From Austropuccinia psidii (taxonomy: Eukaryota > Basidiomycota > Pucciniomycetes > Pucciniales > Sphaerophragmiaceae), in NCBI GenBank assembly GCA_023105745.1, contig JALGQZ010000006.1, forward strand, positions 34,551,686 to 34,615,685: a stretch of 64,000 bases of DNA, read 5' to 3'. Under the pieces are notes generated by a model, which was not told the origin of the DNA, made no database searches, and saw only the letters and a list, made by a program, of their open reading frames with translations. Each line of letters starts with the position of its first letter. The first letter of the stretch is position 1. The translations under genes were made by a program, and so were the position numbers. This document shows positions 1 through 12,180 of this stretch, piece after piece.

Positions 1-303
1 TAAAATTAGTTGTCTTCAAGAATTATCTTTATAATTATTCTTGAAAAAGATAATTATATATTAAAAGAATTTTATTATTTTAATAAAAGAAGTTTTTATT
101 ATTAAATTCTTCTTGTAATTGATTCTTGTAGAAAATTACCTCTCACTGTTAAAATCACTAGTAGTGTTTAACACGTAAAAGAAATAATTCTTTGATTATT
201 TAATTGGGGCTATTATACTATTTTATTATTATATTTCATAAGAGCAGACATATTACTGTTGAGTAATAGTAATATTATCATCAGTTTCATAGTCAAATCT
301 TAC
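1..303 (+). repeat. 3' end of a Gy1-type LTR, plus orientation, cut by the window edge
   Basis: The reverse complement of this stretch matches the first 300 bases of the Gy1-type LTR at 41129 almost throughout. It closes with the family terminus, a block reading CATAGTCAAATCTTACA. Only the downstream end of the LTR lies in the window, so I cannot say whether it is a solo LTR or belongs to an element further left. No coding frame is present. Confidence 0.75.
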
Positions 304-488
304 AAAAATTCATATCTGACCTGAAATCCATGGATTTACTTATTCAAAAACGGTTATTCATATTTTCTTAAATCAAAAATGATGAATGTTGGATATATTC
401 ATGACTTATGGGTTATGCATAGTTCAGAATGAATTTTAATATTAATATTGCCCCAGTTGGGTATGTAAAATAAACCTCAAGGCTCACA
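304..488 (-). repeat. terminal fragment of a Gy1-type LTR, minus orientation
   Basis: These bases match the last 190 bases of the LTRs at 14136-16029 and 41129-43032, including the run ATGACTTATGGGTTATGCAT and the closing block ending GGCTCACA. The fragment abuts a plus-oriented LTR end at base 303, so two LTR ends of opposite polarity touch here. Confidence 0.75.
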
Positions 489-1728
489 AAATCAGATTTC
501 ATTGAATATTAATGAATAAGCAAAAAGCAATTTTCATTTATTCAATGTCTCACTATATTACGTATAAACTCTTTTGTGTGTAATTTAACCATTGGAAAGG
601 AGATCATAAAGATCTTGGAAGTTATTGAATCTTCAGTTGGCTTAGAATAACCTGAAACATGTACAAACAACTCCATTATAAGCTCAAATTGTTACAAAGA
701 AACACTTCAACCTAACCCCAAATGGAATACCTTCTGTTAGGTGTAGATACCTTTCTCATGGTAGTTTTAAGTACAAAAGTGCCATATTTTTGATGAAAAA
801 AATACTGAGGATGATTTAATGAATTAATTTTTAGAAGAGAGATAACTACAATTTTTTGTATATAAAAAAATCAAAATAATAATTTCAATTTTAATTCAAC
901 TCCAAAAATTAGTGTTTTCCAAAAAGAGGTGATAAGATAAAAAACAATATTAAACTCTCTAATTGTAAAATTTTTTCCCACATGAAGGATTGTGGTTTAG
1001 TAGGAAATTTTCAATTCAAACTAAAGTGGGGCTGGGGCAAAATTCAGAAAAGATGACATCCAAGGGGAGAAAATGTGATCAAATATCCAAAAAAATGTAT
1101 GGAAATGGGTTTATTGTCATTTGGAAGACAGAAATAAAGGGAAAAGGAAAATTATTTCAGTGTCGAATACATAAAAAAATCAGGCATTTATATCTATTTG
1201 CAACTGGATCCCTCATATCAGCTATCAACTTTAACTTGATCTTTATTTCCTTGCAAAGATACTCAAACCACTAAATTATTTCCAAATGAAAACTCATTAA
1301 GGGTACAGAGTTGTAAATGTCTTCACAAGGTTCTTCATTGTTTTTAATTTTTTGAGTCAAGTAACCCCTGAACTCAGCCGATTGAGATCGTGTATTGTAA
1401 ATGTAATGGGCTACTGTAATACAATGACAGTCTCTGTCACCCTGGAAAGTGATTGAATTGGATGAATATTTCAAAATTTATTTTGGCCAGTATCCTGAGC
1501 CAGGTGCCTGATGGAAATGGATAAAAAAAATCAATTTTAAAATAACAAAAAAAATCTCACATCAAAATGAATTACAAGCTCCAAAATACTTTGAGAATTC
1601 ATCAATTTTGCAAAAAACCTTTTTTATATAATAAAAGTATAAATCAATTGCATCATAGACCTTCAAAGTGTTCTCAGGCTTGGGGGTATTTCTTTTAGAG
1701 GTTCTTCTGCTCTTGGAAAATCTTCTGG
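489..1728. other. AT-rich sequence with no recognised gene
   Basis: Short open frames exist but none has a recognisable domain or a clear relation to the gag or pol frames elsewhere in the window. The stretch lies between an LTR fragment and the end of an LTR-C copy. It could be decayed internal sequence of an LTR-C element, but nothing in it proves this. Confidence 0.5.
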
Positions 1729-3022
1729 TGTTACAGGGGCTCTTATGAAAGCAAGAGCGGCCTGGCACTCAGGAATCAAGAACTCACCTGGAGGGCTCCA
1801 AAGGAATAAAGAAAGAAAAGGAATATATTTCTTTAAGGAAGAATAAGAGTAAATAAAAGTTTGGAAAAGATAAAAGAAAAAGGAAGCCAATGGCCAAGAT
1901 AATAAAAAGCCAAAAGCCAAAGATCCAACCAAATGAATCCTCAATTGACTGTTTCAACCTGCCAGAAAGAACAATAAAATTAGTAAAGGATATGACCACC
2001 AATATCCACTCACAGGCAAAGAAGAAAAGGTGCAAATTACTTCCTTAAGATTATCGGTATTTACTTTAATAAATGAAAAGAAATTAAGCATAAAAATAAA
2101 TCCAATATATTAATTAACTGGGGAAAAAGTCCCCAGGGAAGAAAGGTTGGCCAGTATATGTGAAAAGCTGAAATACTGATCCTGGAGGGTTGCTCGCGAC
2201 TTTATTTACTGTTTTGGCTCAATACAGATCTTGCCATCTTGAGAATTGAACTGTGTGATGGAATTCCCAACATGCAATATGAATTGGCCCAACAGGGCCA
2301 AGGCTGTACAGCTTGCTTGAATAAAACCTGTATAGACCAATTGAGTTTTCCAAGGAATACTGAAGTACTTGATTCCTTAAAAACTAATTGAATTCTTGAT
2401 AAACTCTTGAAATTTCCCTTGGAAGAATCCTTAAAGAAAGTACAACCCAACTCCTGCAGGGCCAGGTGGTTGGGGTCATCAAAGTGTCTTCTGGTAGCCA
2501 CCATGGAGTGAAAGACTGAATGACTGAAAAGACTTACTTCAAAATGGGTGATGGATTTGGGGACTTGGTTTGAAATGGCCTAATTTGGTCCTGAAACTAT
2601 CACCATTGGATTTCTGCGCAAAATTACTGCATAATGGTATGTAATACCATATATGCACCATTCCTGAATCTATGGTATGGAGTAAATTGGTGAAGAAATT
2701 TCTTTCCCCTGAATGAAGGAAAAACTTTGCTGAGCTTAATATGGTGGCCTCTGGTAATTGCCAAAGGCCAGGGGTTGAAAATGGCCAATTTGGGTGATGG
2801 GGTCCTTTTGGCCGTTTGTGGGATTGGTGAGATTGAAGGCAAAAATTGGCTCTGGTGGGTCCACCTGGCCTTGAGGGTAGGTGGTTGGCCCCCTTGGTCT
2901 CGTTGGATTTAGGCAAAAAGGGGCCTAAGGGTCCCACGGACTGCAGACCATAGAGGCCATAGGGGTTCTAAATGGCCCAAAAACCCTATAATCAAGGGGG
3001 TTGCCCCAAGGACCCTGGTGAT
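1729..3022 (-). repeat. LTR-C copy, minus orientation, 5' truncated
   Basis: This is an inverted, diverged copy of the solo LTR at 12181-13808. Shared landmarks are the minus-strand block encoding SLAFGFLLSWPLASFFFYL (13608 copy: SLAFGLLLSWPLASFFFYL), the block around 2640 encoding VHIWYYIPLC in both copies, and the terminus TGTTACAGGGGCTCTTAT at 1729. The similarity stops near 3022, which corresponds to about 12452 in the other copy, so roughly the first 270 bases of the LTR are missing. The overlapping small open frames inside it are not genes. Confidence 0.8.
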
Positions 3023-5639
3023 GGCTAGAGATATCTTTTCCACTAATTTTTGGCTTGTTTGAGGTCTTTAATTGAATATCTTCCCTTAAGGTTTGCCTTC
3101 ATAATGTTATTGGCCCTTTTGACTCTGGGAAATTTGCTGAAAAATACCATTCAAGTTAAAGAATTTTTGAGATGTTTCAGAATTGGTGTTCTGTCTTCCA
3201 GTTGTCTTTTAAAGTGGAATTATTCAATATATTCCAATACTTCATTAGTTCCATGCTTGCTTTATTTCCCCACAGTTTAATGATCTGCTTGAGAGACATT
3301 CTGACATGAATCTTTCAAAGGAAATGAGTTAATGTTAAAAAAATCTGGAAAACTGATGATAAAAAAGCCTCACAAATAAATAAAAGTGCTACTGTGGATA
3401 GAAGTCTAATAACTGGAGCTTTTGGGACTTGGGAAGTTCCTGTTGGGTATTGTGCTTTCAAGGTAAGCCTTGAAAATTACTGTATTTATTGGTGGATTTC
3501 AAATTCAAATGAAATTGTCTTTTGAAATTTGCAAATGCCATATTAAAGTCACAATGAGATAACATACTATCAATAAATCAGATATGAGGATGGAGTGTCT
3601 TGACATGAACACTAATTTCTGATGATACTCTGTTAATTTTTTCAATACAATGTCTCTTGAAATCCATTTGAAGGGCTCTAAAAATACTCCAGGAGAGTAA
3701 AGTTGGACTTTTGGAGTTAAATCTTAACACTTGCATGGAGACCCTCAATGCTTGAGGTAGAACACATTCCCAGGTTATAATTGCTTTTTGTTGAGGCTGT
3801 AAAATCCAGGCTTTGTCCGAACATCTCACTAATTTGGGATTTGTAATGTGCTTTTGATATTATTCCAGTTATCTTTAAAATATTTTTCTTTTCATTAATG
3901 AATAACTTTAGGGATAAATCCCCAATGCATTCATATGCACATTAATCAAGTAAACCTTAAGATGGGAAGTGAGTGACTTGATTCCAAACTCCCATAGAAC
4001 TTTTGAAATGAGTCCATGGCCAATTTTCTTCATGGAATAAGCAGATAACTCTATGATTAGGGGCCAAAGGTATATAATGAGGTTTTGAGTCTGAGCAGAG
4101 TTTTTGAAGTGACTTTTTCAAGGAGAAACCCTTATGTTAAACAATTGCTGGAGGGAAATAAATTTGGTATTTTTGAGGACTTTATATATAGATTTATTCA
4201 ATAACCAAGTATAAGAGAATTCAGTTTCATTGCTTAATAATTAAGATACCCCAGAAATTTCTTAGTGATTGAGCTGATTCTGTAAGGTTTGGAGATGAAA
4301 CTGTTATCACAACCTGAGTACTCAGTCTATATAAATATTTGTATAAAGCAAAATTCTTCAGAAATAGTGTAAAAATGAGTATTAAGAGGAAAAATTCTGC
4401 AAATGATCCTTTGAAATTCTGATATTTGAAAAAAGAATATTATGGGAACTCATGGTTTTATCAAAAATCAGAATTGATTCAAAAACACAACAAGGAATAT
4501 TTAGGGATACAAAGGAATTTCTGCAAAATATATTAATTTATAATTAACTTAGCAAATAAATTCATTCAAATCTCAAAGATCTGCTATTTGAGAAGAAATG
4601 CATACCCAAAAGTGACAAGAGAGGATCTGGAAACAAAGTGACAAATTTCATACTGAAGAAAGATTATTTAATTTACTACTTGGAGAGGATGAGGATTAAA
4701 ATGATTATAGGAGTTGCAAACTATTATTATAGAATTTTTTCACTTGATAATTATGGATATGATAGTTTTAAAATGATTTTTTAAACCCTGAATTGGATTT
4801 CTTCAATATTATCAAACTATCAATAAAAGGAAAATTAGATTAGTAAAGGAAGACATTCTTCATTAGTAACCATGTTTCTTCCTCCAAAACTAAGATTACC
4901 TCTCACTAGTTTTGATAATAATATTGGCAACGTAAAAGCCAAAAATGGAAGCATTGAACCCTGGCTTATACCAAAAGGTTTTTTTCAGCCATTTTAGCTC
5001 TAGAAACCAGCCATTTTTATGGAAAATTCTGGTTAAAACACATAATAATGTGTTCAAAGAACCTTAAGCAGAGTTGAAAATTCTTTGTGGAGGATTTTTC
5101 TAACTTCTTGGAAGCTTTTGAAACTTCCCTGTTTAGAATCAAATGCTCATCATCAACTAAGGCACAAACCCTGTGATTCAATACCAGGTTTGAAGCAATG
5201 GGATTTCTGATTTATTTAGACATACCATTCCTGTAAGAATGGAATTTGGAGAGTAAGGCACTATCAGATCCATGATTCCATTTGCCCCAAACACTTAATC
5301 TTTTCAATTTCTATTTTTAATTCCTCAGCATGGATCATAATTTATTTTTCACATATGCGAGTTTATTGAAAAATTACAGTGAAAGAATATAGTTATTAGC
5401 TCCTCATATTTAAATTCAAGTACAATTAATTACTACACATGCACATTTTTTCTTTTCAATTGGAAATACTTCAGTTTGTCATACCTTCTGAACTACAAAG
5501 AACAGCTCAATTCAACTCAAAATGTGATGGTTGGAATAAAATTTGTTGTGATTTGAATTTGTTTTCATCAGATTGAGAATTTTTCAGTGAATTTTTTTTT
5601 CACTTCTAAGCTTTGAATAATTGAGTTACAAGCACCCAA
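3023..5639. other. long AT-rich stretch without recognised features
   Basis: I find no open frame with a recognisable domain, no RNA gene and no clear match to the LTR families of this window. An open frame of 83 codons at 3578-3829 (minus) looks random in composition. Old, unrecognisable repeat sequence is the likeliest content. Confidence 0.5.
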
Positions 5640-6090
5640 ATATGATGCAAGGTAATTTTTCCTGAGGAATCCAATGATGAGATACAAGTAAAATAATCAA
5701 GAATAGAGTTTTTATGATGTAATGAAATGCTCTTGGAAGTTTAATAAGCACATGCCAGGATATCAGAATTCACTCTCTGAATAGCTGTAGCGTCTATAAC
5801 CTAAAGGTTATTAATGATCAAAGTTTGAGCTTAAAATTGATCATTTATGATCACCCACTGTAATGTTATTATAATTTTAACAGTTATGTAAGTGATAAAA
5901 CAGGTGAATAGTATTAAATTATGATTAATACTAATGAAATCCACAATTTTTAGGCTTGTTTCAAGTCTATGATGTCATCAAACATAGATTTATAGTGATA
6001 ACTCTAAATAACGGCGTAATAATTTGATAATATGGTTTGATCATGATTTAATAATCACTAAACCTTAAGATACTGATCATTTTCAGTGGA
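5640..6090 (+). repeat. decayed fragment of a Gy2-type LTR, plus orientation
   Basis: In reverse complement it follows the middle of the LTR at 20031-22056 (about 20870-21240). Shared landmarks are the inverted GATCATGATTTAAT and ATCAAACATAG blocks, the TCAGAATTCACTCTCTGAAT block, and the flanking poly-AT segments. It is much more diverged than the two Gy2 LTRs are from each other, so it is an old insertion. Confidence 0.65.
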
Positions 6091-6095
6091 TAACA

Positions 6096-7125
6096 TCAGT
6101 ACACTGGCTTGTGGTTTTCAAAAGGCCTGTATAGCTGGTATTTGTCTGAAATGGTTTTATGAAACAACATCTGGGCAGTTCTCACTAATACAGGGTGAAA
6201 TCTTTCATTGGAGGACCACATAGCCCTCTTCTGATGTGTATGACATGTAGAATGCTGTACAGAACCTGTACAGGACACCAGTATTGTCCAAAGTATGAGT
6301 TTTTGAATTAAAAACAGGCCTCTTCATCTGTTTGACACCTCATAATCATAATTATGGGTGAATATCCCACAGTGAGGCTGTATTGGTCTAATTGTAGGAT
6401 TTTGTTTTAAAACTGCTATAACTTCGTCATGTTTTGATATATCAAGCTCAACTTTGGTTCATTTTGTAGCCCTGGATTTCCTCTACACAATGTTACCTCA
6501 TTTGATATGGTTATCATTAAATATGGTAAAGCTATGCCATGTACAAGACTTTTTGTACATATGTATGATTTGCTTAAAATCTGTAGGGTGCTTGTTGGCC
6601 CCATTAATTTTGTTCTACATGTGATATGGGGAAATTGATGGCATAATCGGATAGCCCTGATTTTGCTCTTTACAAAAAGAACACACTTTAGGTATCTCAC
6701 ACTAAACCTGTACAAGGTAGATGAGAGGTGAATATTTTATTCCCCCTTATTTGACCTTATTTTGGTCAAAACCTCAGTAATTCTGATGCTAGCTCAATTT
6801 GGTTAGTACCATCGGATAGCACTGACTTTGAGCTTCATTTTGGATACCCATTTGATGGGGTTAAGCCTCTTCCTCTGAATTACAGATGAGAGAGGAAAAA
6901 TAAGGTTCATCCTCAGCAACAACTTTGAGCAGGAATAACTTTGTTATTCTTTGTCCTATTATAATGGGACTTGGGTATTTGGAAAGGGGTGAGTTTCCCC
7001 TTTTGTTTGATACTTTTTAGGCTGGTTTGGCTCAGCTCCATGTTTTGGTGCTATCTTGGCTCTACCATTGGTTTATGGTATTTGGCTGTCATGCTTGTGC
7101 TCTGGGTTTGAGACACAGGGTGACA
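6096..7125 (-). repeat. LTR-B fragment, start missing
   Basis: It is collinear with LTR-B at 48984-50417 from the block CTTGTGGTTTTCA (6105) through the TACAGAACCTGTA region (about 6255) to the terminus GGGTGACA at 7125. The first 400 or so bases of the LTR are absent and the sequence instead joins the Gy2-type fragment on its left. Strand follows the coding strand of the element that carries LTR-B at its 3' side near 50417. Confidence 0.75.
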
Positions 7126-7379
7126 ATCACTGGAATCAGGTTTTTTGACTTTATGACTGACAGAAGTACTCTTGACAAAATTTCTTGTATAAAATGAAGG
7201 TCCAAATTTCTTTAAATGACCTTTTGGGAGGAGCTGGTTTGGGAATTGGGTGTCTTAGACCTATTGAAAAATATCTTAATTTTTGTGAGTGTCATATTGG
7301 CACTCAAGGTGGACAATAACACCCCTGTGCACTAGAGGTATTATTCAAATTTTATAACAGAAGATCAACGGCCTAAAAC

Positions 7380-9540
7380 TGCAAGGTTTGTCTATGAAAC
7401 ACTTGATAATAGTAACAAATATCCAAAGGAATATGACTTTCCTGAGGAGAAAATATAATATAATTAAATATTATGACTAAAAATTACTATAATTATGAAC
7501 AATAATTATATAAAAAAGAATTTGAATATTTTTTAAGAATTTAATAATAAATAAAAATCTTAACAATCATAATTAACTACAATTATTTTATTATTGTACT
7601 AGTCACCCACAGCTATAACTATAAGATACATACAAGCTCTCAATGAGACATTTACATGTGGAAAATAATAATATCTATCAACTTATAAATAAGATGAATA
7701 TTGATCATAAAAAAAAGATCACACCCACTTTGCAGAAATAATTCTTTTATAGAAAGTTCATATAAAAAAACTAATACTAGATAAAAAAGGTATAGAACTA
7801 TAGAGAAAACCTACTTGAAATACTTATTAAATGCAATAAGTCAAACAACAACAGTTATAGTATTGAATAAGGTTTATAAGTTGAAACCCCACCAAAAATA
7901 ATTTTTTTAAAGATAAAAGCAACTTGTTTATGATAAAATAAGATTTAAGTTCTTCTAGAGGAATTTGTGTGTTTTAAAAGATATTTAAGACAAGAATTTT
8001 AGAACACAAAATATATCATTGGTGATTACCCCAATAATCTGAATGTTATTATTTTCATTATTTAACTTGAAATTTATAAAGTAGAAAATACCTAAGAATA
8101 AATTTTAAGAATAATATTTTAAATTTGATGTGACTTTAACTGTTTAAAAGTATAATATTATTAATTGAATGATGATGATGATGGACAAGAACAGTTATTT
8201 AAAGGATCTTTTTACACTTTCAGAGCAGCTCTCTTTATTCATGATGGATAGAGAGGGCATTCTCAGGTCAAAAGTGAATAACAATGCTTAAAAATAAGGC
8301 TTGTTATGTAAGGTAACTTGTTTTTCATGCCAACTTAAGCTTACCAGTGTTATTCTTAACTTCAAGTAATTTTGATCCTCTGCTGAGTTAATTCATTTAA
8401 GTTTAAATATGAAATAAGTCTAGTTATATTGAATTTTATCACATGAAAAACTTAAGAATGAAGTTTCAAGTAAAAAATCTCTTAAACTGGATTTTCAATT
8501 ACTTTTCAAAGAAATCTCAATTTTCTTGAAGAATGATTAGACAGGTTAATTTGAAGGCTAATTACCAATTGTTCCTTTTTGGAAAAGATATTAAAAATTT
8601 AATGACTACACAGATAAAGTTCAATTTTAAGCTGTGTGGAAACTTCAAGACAATCCATTAAGAATTGGATTTTGAATGAATTTTTGAGGTTATTGCCACT
8701 TTTACATTTAAAATAGCATTACACACCAAACCTTAACTTTTAATTAGGTTTTAACTTCTTTAACCCTAAATTTTAAGCTTATTTGAGATTCTTTAACCTG
8801 AAATAAGCTTTGAAATATCTTAAAGCCTTGATTACAAGTCTCCATATAGCAATTTACCCTTTGTATGGTTGTAATTCTTGTCCAAATTGGGTTAAAATCA
8901 GTTTAAACTTTGATTTTGAATAAAAGTCTAATATTAAAGTTGGAATAAGGTTGTAAATCCTCCAATACAGTTTAAAAACTTTAATTGAGTCCATTCAGAT
9001 CCCAAAAGCTGGGTACCATTCCTGTTTTTGGCTTTTTTTCTTTTTTCCAACCTTTCTACATGAATTTTGCAATTTTATTTATTAAATGCCATACTATGGC
9101 CTTAAATCAATTCAAATTGATCCCACACAAAATTTACATCCTATATAGCGAATCATTAGCCAATTTGGTAAATATACACCACACCTTAATTTTAAATAGA
9201 TTTTTGGTAAGTTTGTATAAACCTGATGAAAATTTGAATTTAAGCTTAATGTTAACAATTTTTAAAAAAAATTACAACTGTACTGTGAGATTCTTAAATT
9301 TTCCAATAAAATAAGAAACAGCCATTTTTTGGTGTAACACCCTATGGGTCTACCCTAGGTTATTTTTTGTTAAGAATCCATAAATATATCCATCTTTGTT
9401 TACTAAAAAGAAAGTTATACTTATTTCTTGTTATTTTTTTATTTTCAATTCAATTGATAAGTCTGACCAAGACTAAATCAACTGTATAAAATGTTTTTTT
9501 TGGCCTAATGGGTATGTTGTACATATTTCACAGGCTCACA
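7380..9540 (-). repeat. 3' LTR of a Gy1-related gypsy element (minus)
   Basis: It begins TGCAAGGTTTGTCTATGAAAC, like the other LTR starts here, and ends CACAGGCTCACA. The flank beyond its end, GTCCCTACCACCAAAAC, resembles the polypurine-tract side of the other gypsy elements. At 2161 bp it is slightly longer than the Gy1 LTRs and mostly too diverged to align by eye, so it represents a separate subfamily. The 109-codon open frame at 8985-9314 lies inside this LTR and is not a gene. The 254 bases before it (7126-7379) hold nothing I recognise. Confidence 0.75.
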
Positions 9541-10668
9541 GTCCCTACCACCAAAACAAAATTTCACTACAATTTCCAATTAAATGGTATAACCCCAATT
9601 GAACTTGGGGAGTATAATTAACTGTCCAACCTTTTTACTGATACTCTCAAGTATTCACAGCACACAATTCAAACTTGCTTTGAGGCATTGGTTTTCCCCA
9701 TGTCTGAAGCTTCTGATAAACCTTTGGGAATCAGGTACCTTACTTTCTGAAAGCCACTTGTCTTCATGTTGTGGGTTTCTGTATCTCACTAAGTATTCTC
9801 TTTCATTTCCCCCCTAAGTCTTCTCTCTGTAAAGACTTTCAGCACCTTTTTCTGTTCAATTTGATCAAGTGATGGTGTTTCCAAGGGTTTTTTATTTCTC
9901 AAAAACAAATTCCTTATCATTTGTAGTGTGATTCTTTACCAGACTGACAGGGAAAGTTGGGTGCTCGTTTTCCAATTCTCCTGAAAGTTATACTTGTACT
10001 GCACATGTCCCATGAAGGGCTATCCTTACCAATGGTCCTTCCAAGGAATATTTCAATTTCCTTGGGCCTTTAATATTATTAAAGTTCATGTTTGAATCTA
10101 TATGAAGTCCCCTACTTTGAATTCTTGGGTTGTATGAAATTTATCCCACTTTTGTTTAGCATATTCCAAGGCATCAGTCATTCTCTGATTTTCATTATGC
10201 CTAAATATATCAAGCAATAGCTTGAAGCTTGATGCAGTTGGATGAATATCAACTAATTATTTCTTCAAAGTATCAACTGGAATTTTAGGGTTCCATCCTT
10301 TTCCCAAAATTTCAGGAGTTGTGCCTGTGGAAGTATGGATGGAAGTCTTGTAGGTTAATTCCAACGCTGGCATAAGTGTACACCAATCATGGGTAAATCA
10401 ATCAAAATCCTTAAACTCTAGGCCCTCAGAGCAGACTCTTCTGATAATTTCCTCATCATTCTAAATCCTTCATTTTACAAATCCATCAGGTTGCAGATTT
10501 TAAGCTGTTGAGAATAGTATTTTTGTACCCAAAATCACATGTAAATTTGTCCCTAACGCTGATGTAAATTTGGGGTCTCTATTACTAATGATATTCTTAA
10601 AGAGATAGTGACCTAATATACCTTTATTAGAAATTACAAGAGCTGTATCCATAGCTGTGTCATCTTTA
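9541..10668 (-). pseudogene. gypsy pol remnant: integrase core and C-terminal part
   Basis: On the minus strand, broken frames between about 10668 and 10150 read through the integrase core. Segments include [12 protein letters not shown] at the position of the usual HPQTDG motif, GLEFKDFD followed by FTHDWCTL, and ALELTYKTSIHTSTG followed by GKGWNP. These match the Gy2 integrase at 22661-23040 almost word for word, but several stop codons interrupt them. The remnant ends where another LTR begins at 10669, inside the segment corresponding to HKDDTAMD, so everything upstream of the integrase core is missing. It lies directly beside its own 3' LTR (7380-9540). It is not functional. Confidence 0.8.
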
Positions 10669-11057
10669 TGTAAGATGTGTCTATGAAACTGTTGATAATA
10701 TTACTACTATTTAACTGTACTGTGACTGTTATTATGAAATAGAATATATAAATTCATTATAACAACAGCTTAAATAATTAATTTGTTGGTCATTTATTTT
10801 ACATTTTATACTAGTGATTATCACAGTAATCAGTAATTGTCTACAAGAATTAATTACAAGAAGTATGTTATAATGAAACTGTTTTCATATATAATTATCT
10901 TTTGCAAGAATTATTAAAAGCATAATTATTGAAGAAAATCATTATTAGAGAAAAAAATTAAGAAATAAATATAAATAAATCACTAATACTCCAATAATAC
11001 CTTGAAGAGAATTGGTACAGAGATTTGATGGGTAAAGAGTGGATTTAATATTCCATA
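10669..11057 (-). repeat. truncated Gy1-type LTR inserted in the integrase remnant
   Basis: It begins TGTAAGATGTGTCTATGAAAC and follows the first 390 or so bases of the LTR at 14136, including TACAAGAATTAATTACAAGAAG and the block near ATTTGATGGGTAAAGAG. Similarity is lost after about 11057. It starts within the integrase frame, so it is an insertion into the element on its left. The other side is lost and no TSD can be paired. Confidence 0.75.
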
Positions 11058-11089
11058 CCAATTCTACCAGTCTCAAGCTTCCCAAAAAA

Positions 11090-11815
11090 TTTGAAAAAAT
11101 AATAATTTCTGCATTATGAAAAATTTTCAGGAAAACTCTGGGGGGGGAAATAAAATTTAAGAATAAATTTGGACATGGAAAGAAGACTGGCAATTTTGCA
11201 AATTACTGAATAAATCTGAAGATAGGACATAAATTTGTTAAATTCTAGGGGAGAAATTTGAATGAAATTTTAGAACGTGAGAGGAATTTTGGAAGATATT
11301 GCAGAATGATGCAAGAGAATAAAATGAAGTGGTGGAATAGTTTTATATATGGAAATAGGATTGCTAAATTACAGAAGAGGTGTGGAATAATTATAGAGAT
11401 CCAAATAGAATTTAATAATAAGTCTGGAGGTGGCAAAAAAATTGTGGAATAACTTGGGATATGGAAAGAAGACTGGGTAATTTTGGAAACTTCAGAATAA
11501 CTCTGGAGATGGAAGTATGATTACAGAAGTACCACAGAGGTGTGGAATAATATGAGAAATAAATTTTGACTGAAGAATAATTATATAGATGGAAATAGGA
11601 TTTCAGCACTACAGAAAATTGTAAGGTTAATTCTGGAGAAGGAAACAAAATTGTGGAAAAGCTTTGAAAGTCAAAAGAGGATTGGGGAATTATGGAAAAA
11701 TCCCAGAATAACTCTGGAGAAGAAAATATAATTGGAGAATACTTTCAGATATGGAAATAGTATTCTGGAATCATACAAGAAGTGTGGAATAATTCTGCAT
11801 TAAAATACATAACAA
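11090..11815. repeat. degenerate minisatellite-like tract
   Basis: The phrases TGTGGAATAA, CTGGAGATGGAA, AGATATGGAAATAGGATT and GAATTACAGAA recur every 50 to 110 bases across about 700 bases, with spacing too variable for a clean unit. Small open frames on both strands (11258-11452 plus; 11245-11436 and 11412-11648 minus) are by-products of this repetition. About 200 bases after it (11816-12010) show nothing recognisable. Confidence 0.55.
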
Positions 11816-12010
11816 AGTCACCACAAAGAAAGATGTCACCAGCTAAATTCTCCGAAAGATATTATATGAAGAGAAGGAAGTTCAAGTGTATGAACCTGTA
11901 TATTCTTCACCTTCTTGGCAAAAATAAACTCTAACAATCCACATTATCTCAATTACATCACATGATTTTTATAGGGAAAAACACCACCAGCAAAATTCTC
12001 TCAGCAAACA

Positions 12011-12180
12011 TGTAGCTACACCAAAACTACACATCTTATGAGATAAAAAATCCCAAATATGATTTTTGTGAGTCCCATGTTTTTAGAAGCTCTATGGGGG
12101 CCCAAAGGTATTGGTAGGGGTCTGCTCTCTCTCATTTTTCCAAAAATAATGGAACAAGTTCCTGCTTTTGAGGATCACAA
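12011..12180 (+). repeat. LTR-D copy 2, first segment
   Basis: It matches the reverse complement of 53560-53730 in LTR-D copy 1: ACACCAAAACTACACATCT, a segment with GAAGCTCTATGGGGGCCC, then CTCATTTTTCCAA and ATGGAACAAGTTCC. It is interrupted at 12180 by the solo LTR-C and resumes at 13809. The first half of the LTR, upstream of 12011, is missing or too diverged to see. Confidence 0.75.

Noticed and set aside
1562..2035. Membrane-protein gene suggested by hydrophobic minus-strand frames near 1663-2035
   Set aside because: The sequence is the end of an LTR-C copy, and the hydrophobic words recur in the other LTR-C copy at 13608.
8985..9314. 109-codon plus-strand frame
   Set aside because: It falls inside the LTR at 7380-9540 and has no recognisable content.
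11258..11648. Overlapping small open frames on both strands
   Set aside because: They are produced by the minisatellite-like repetition and have no independent support.
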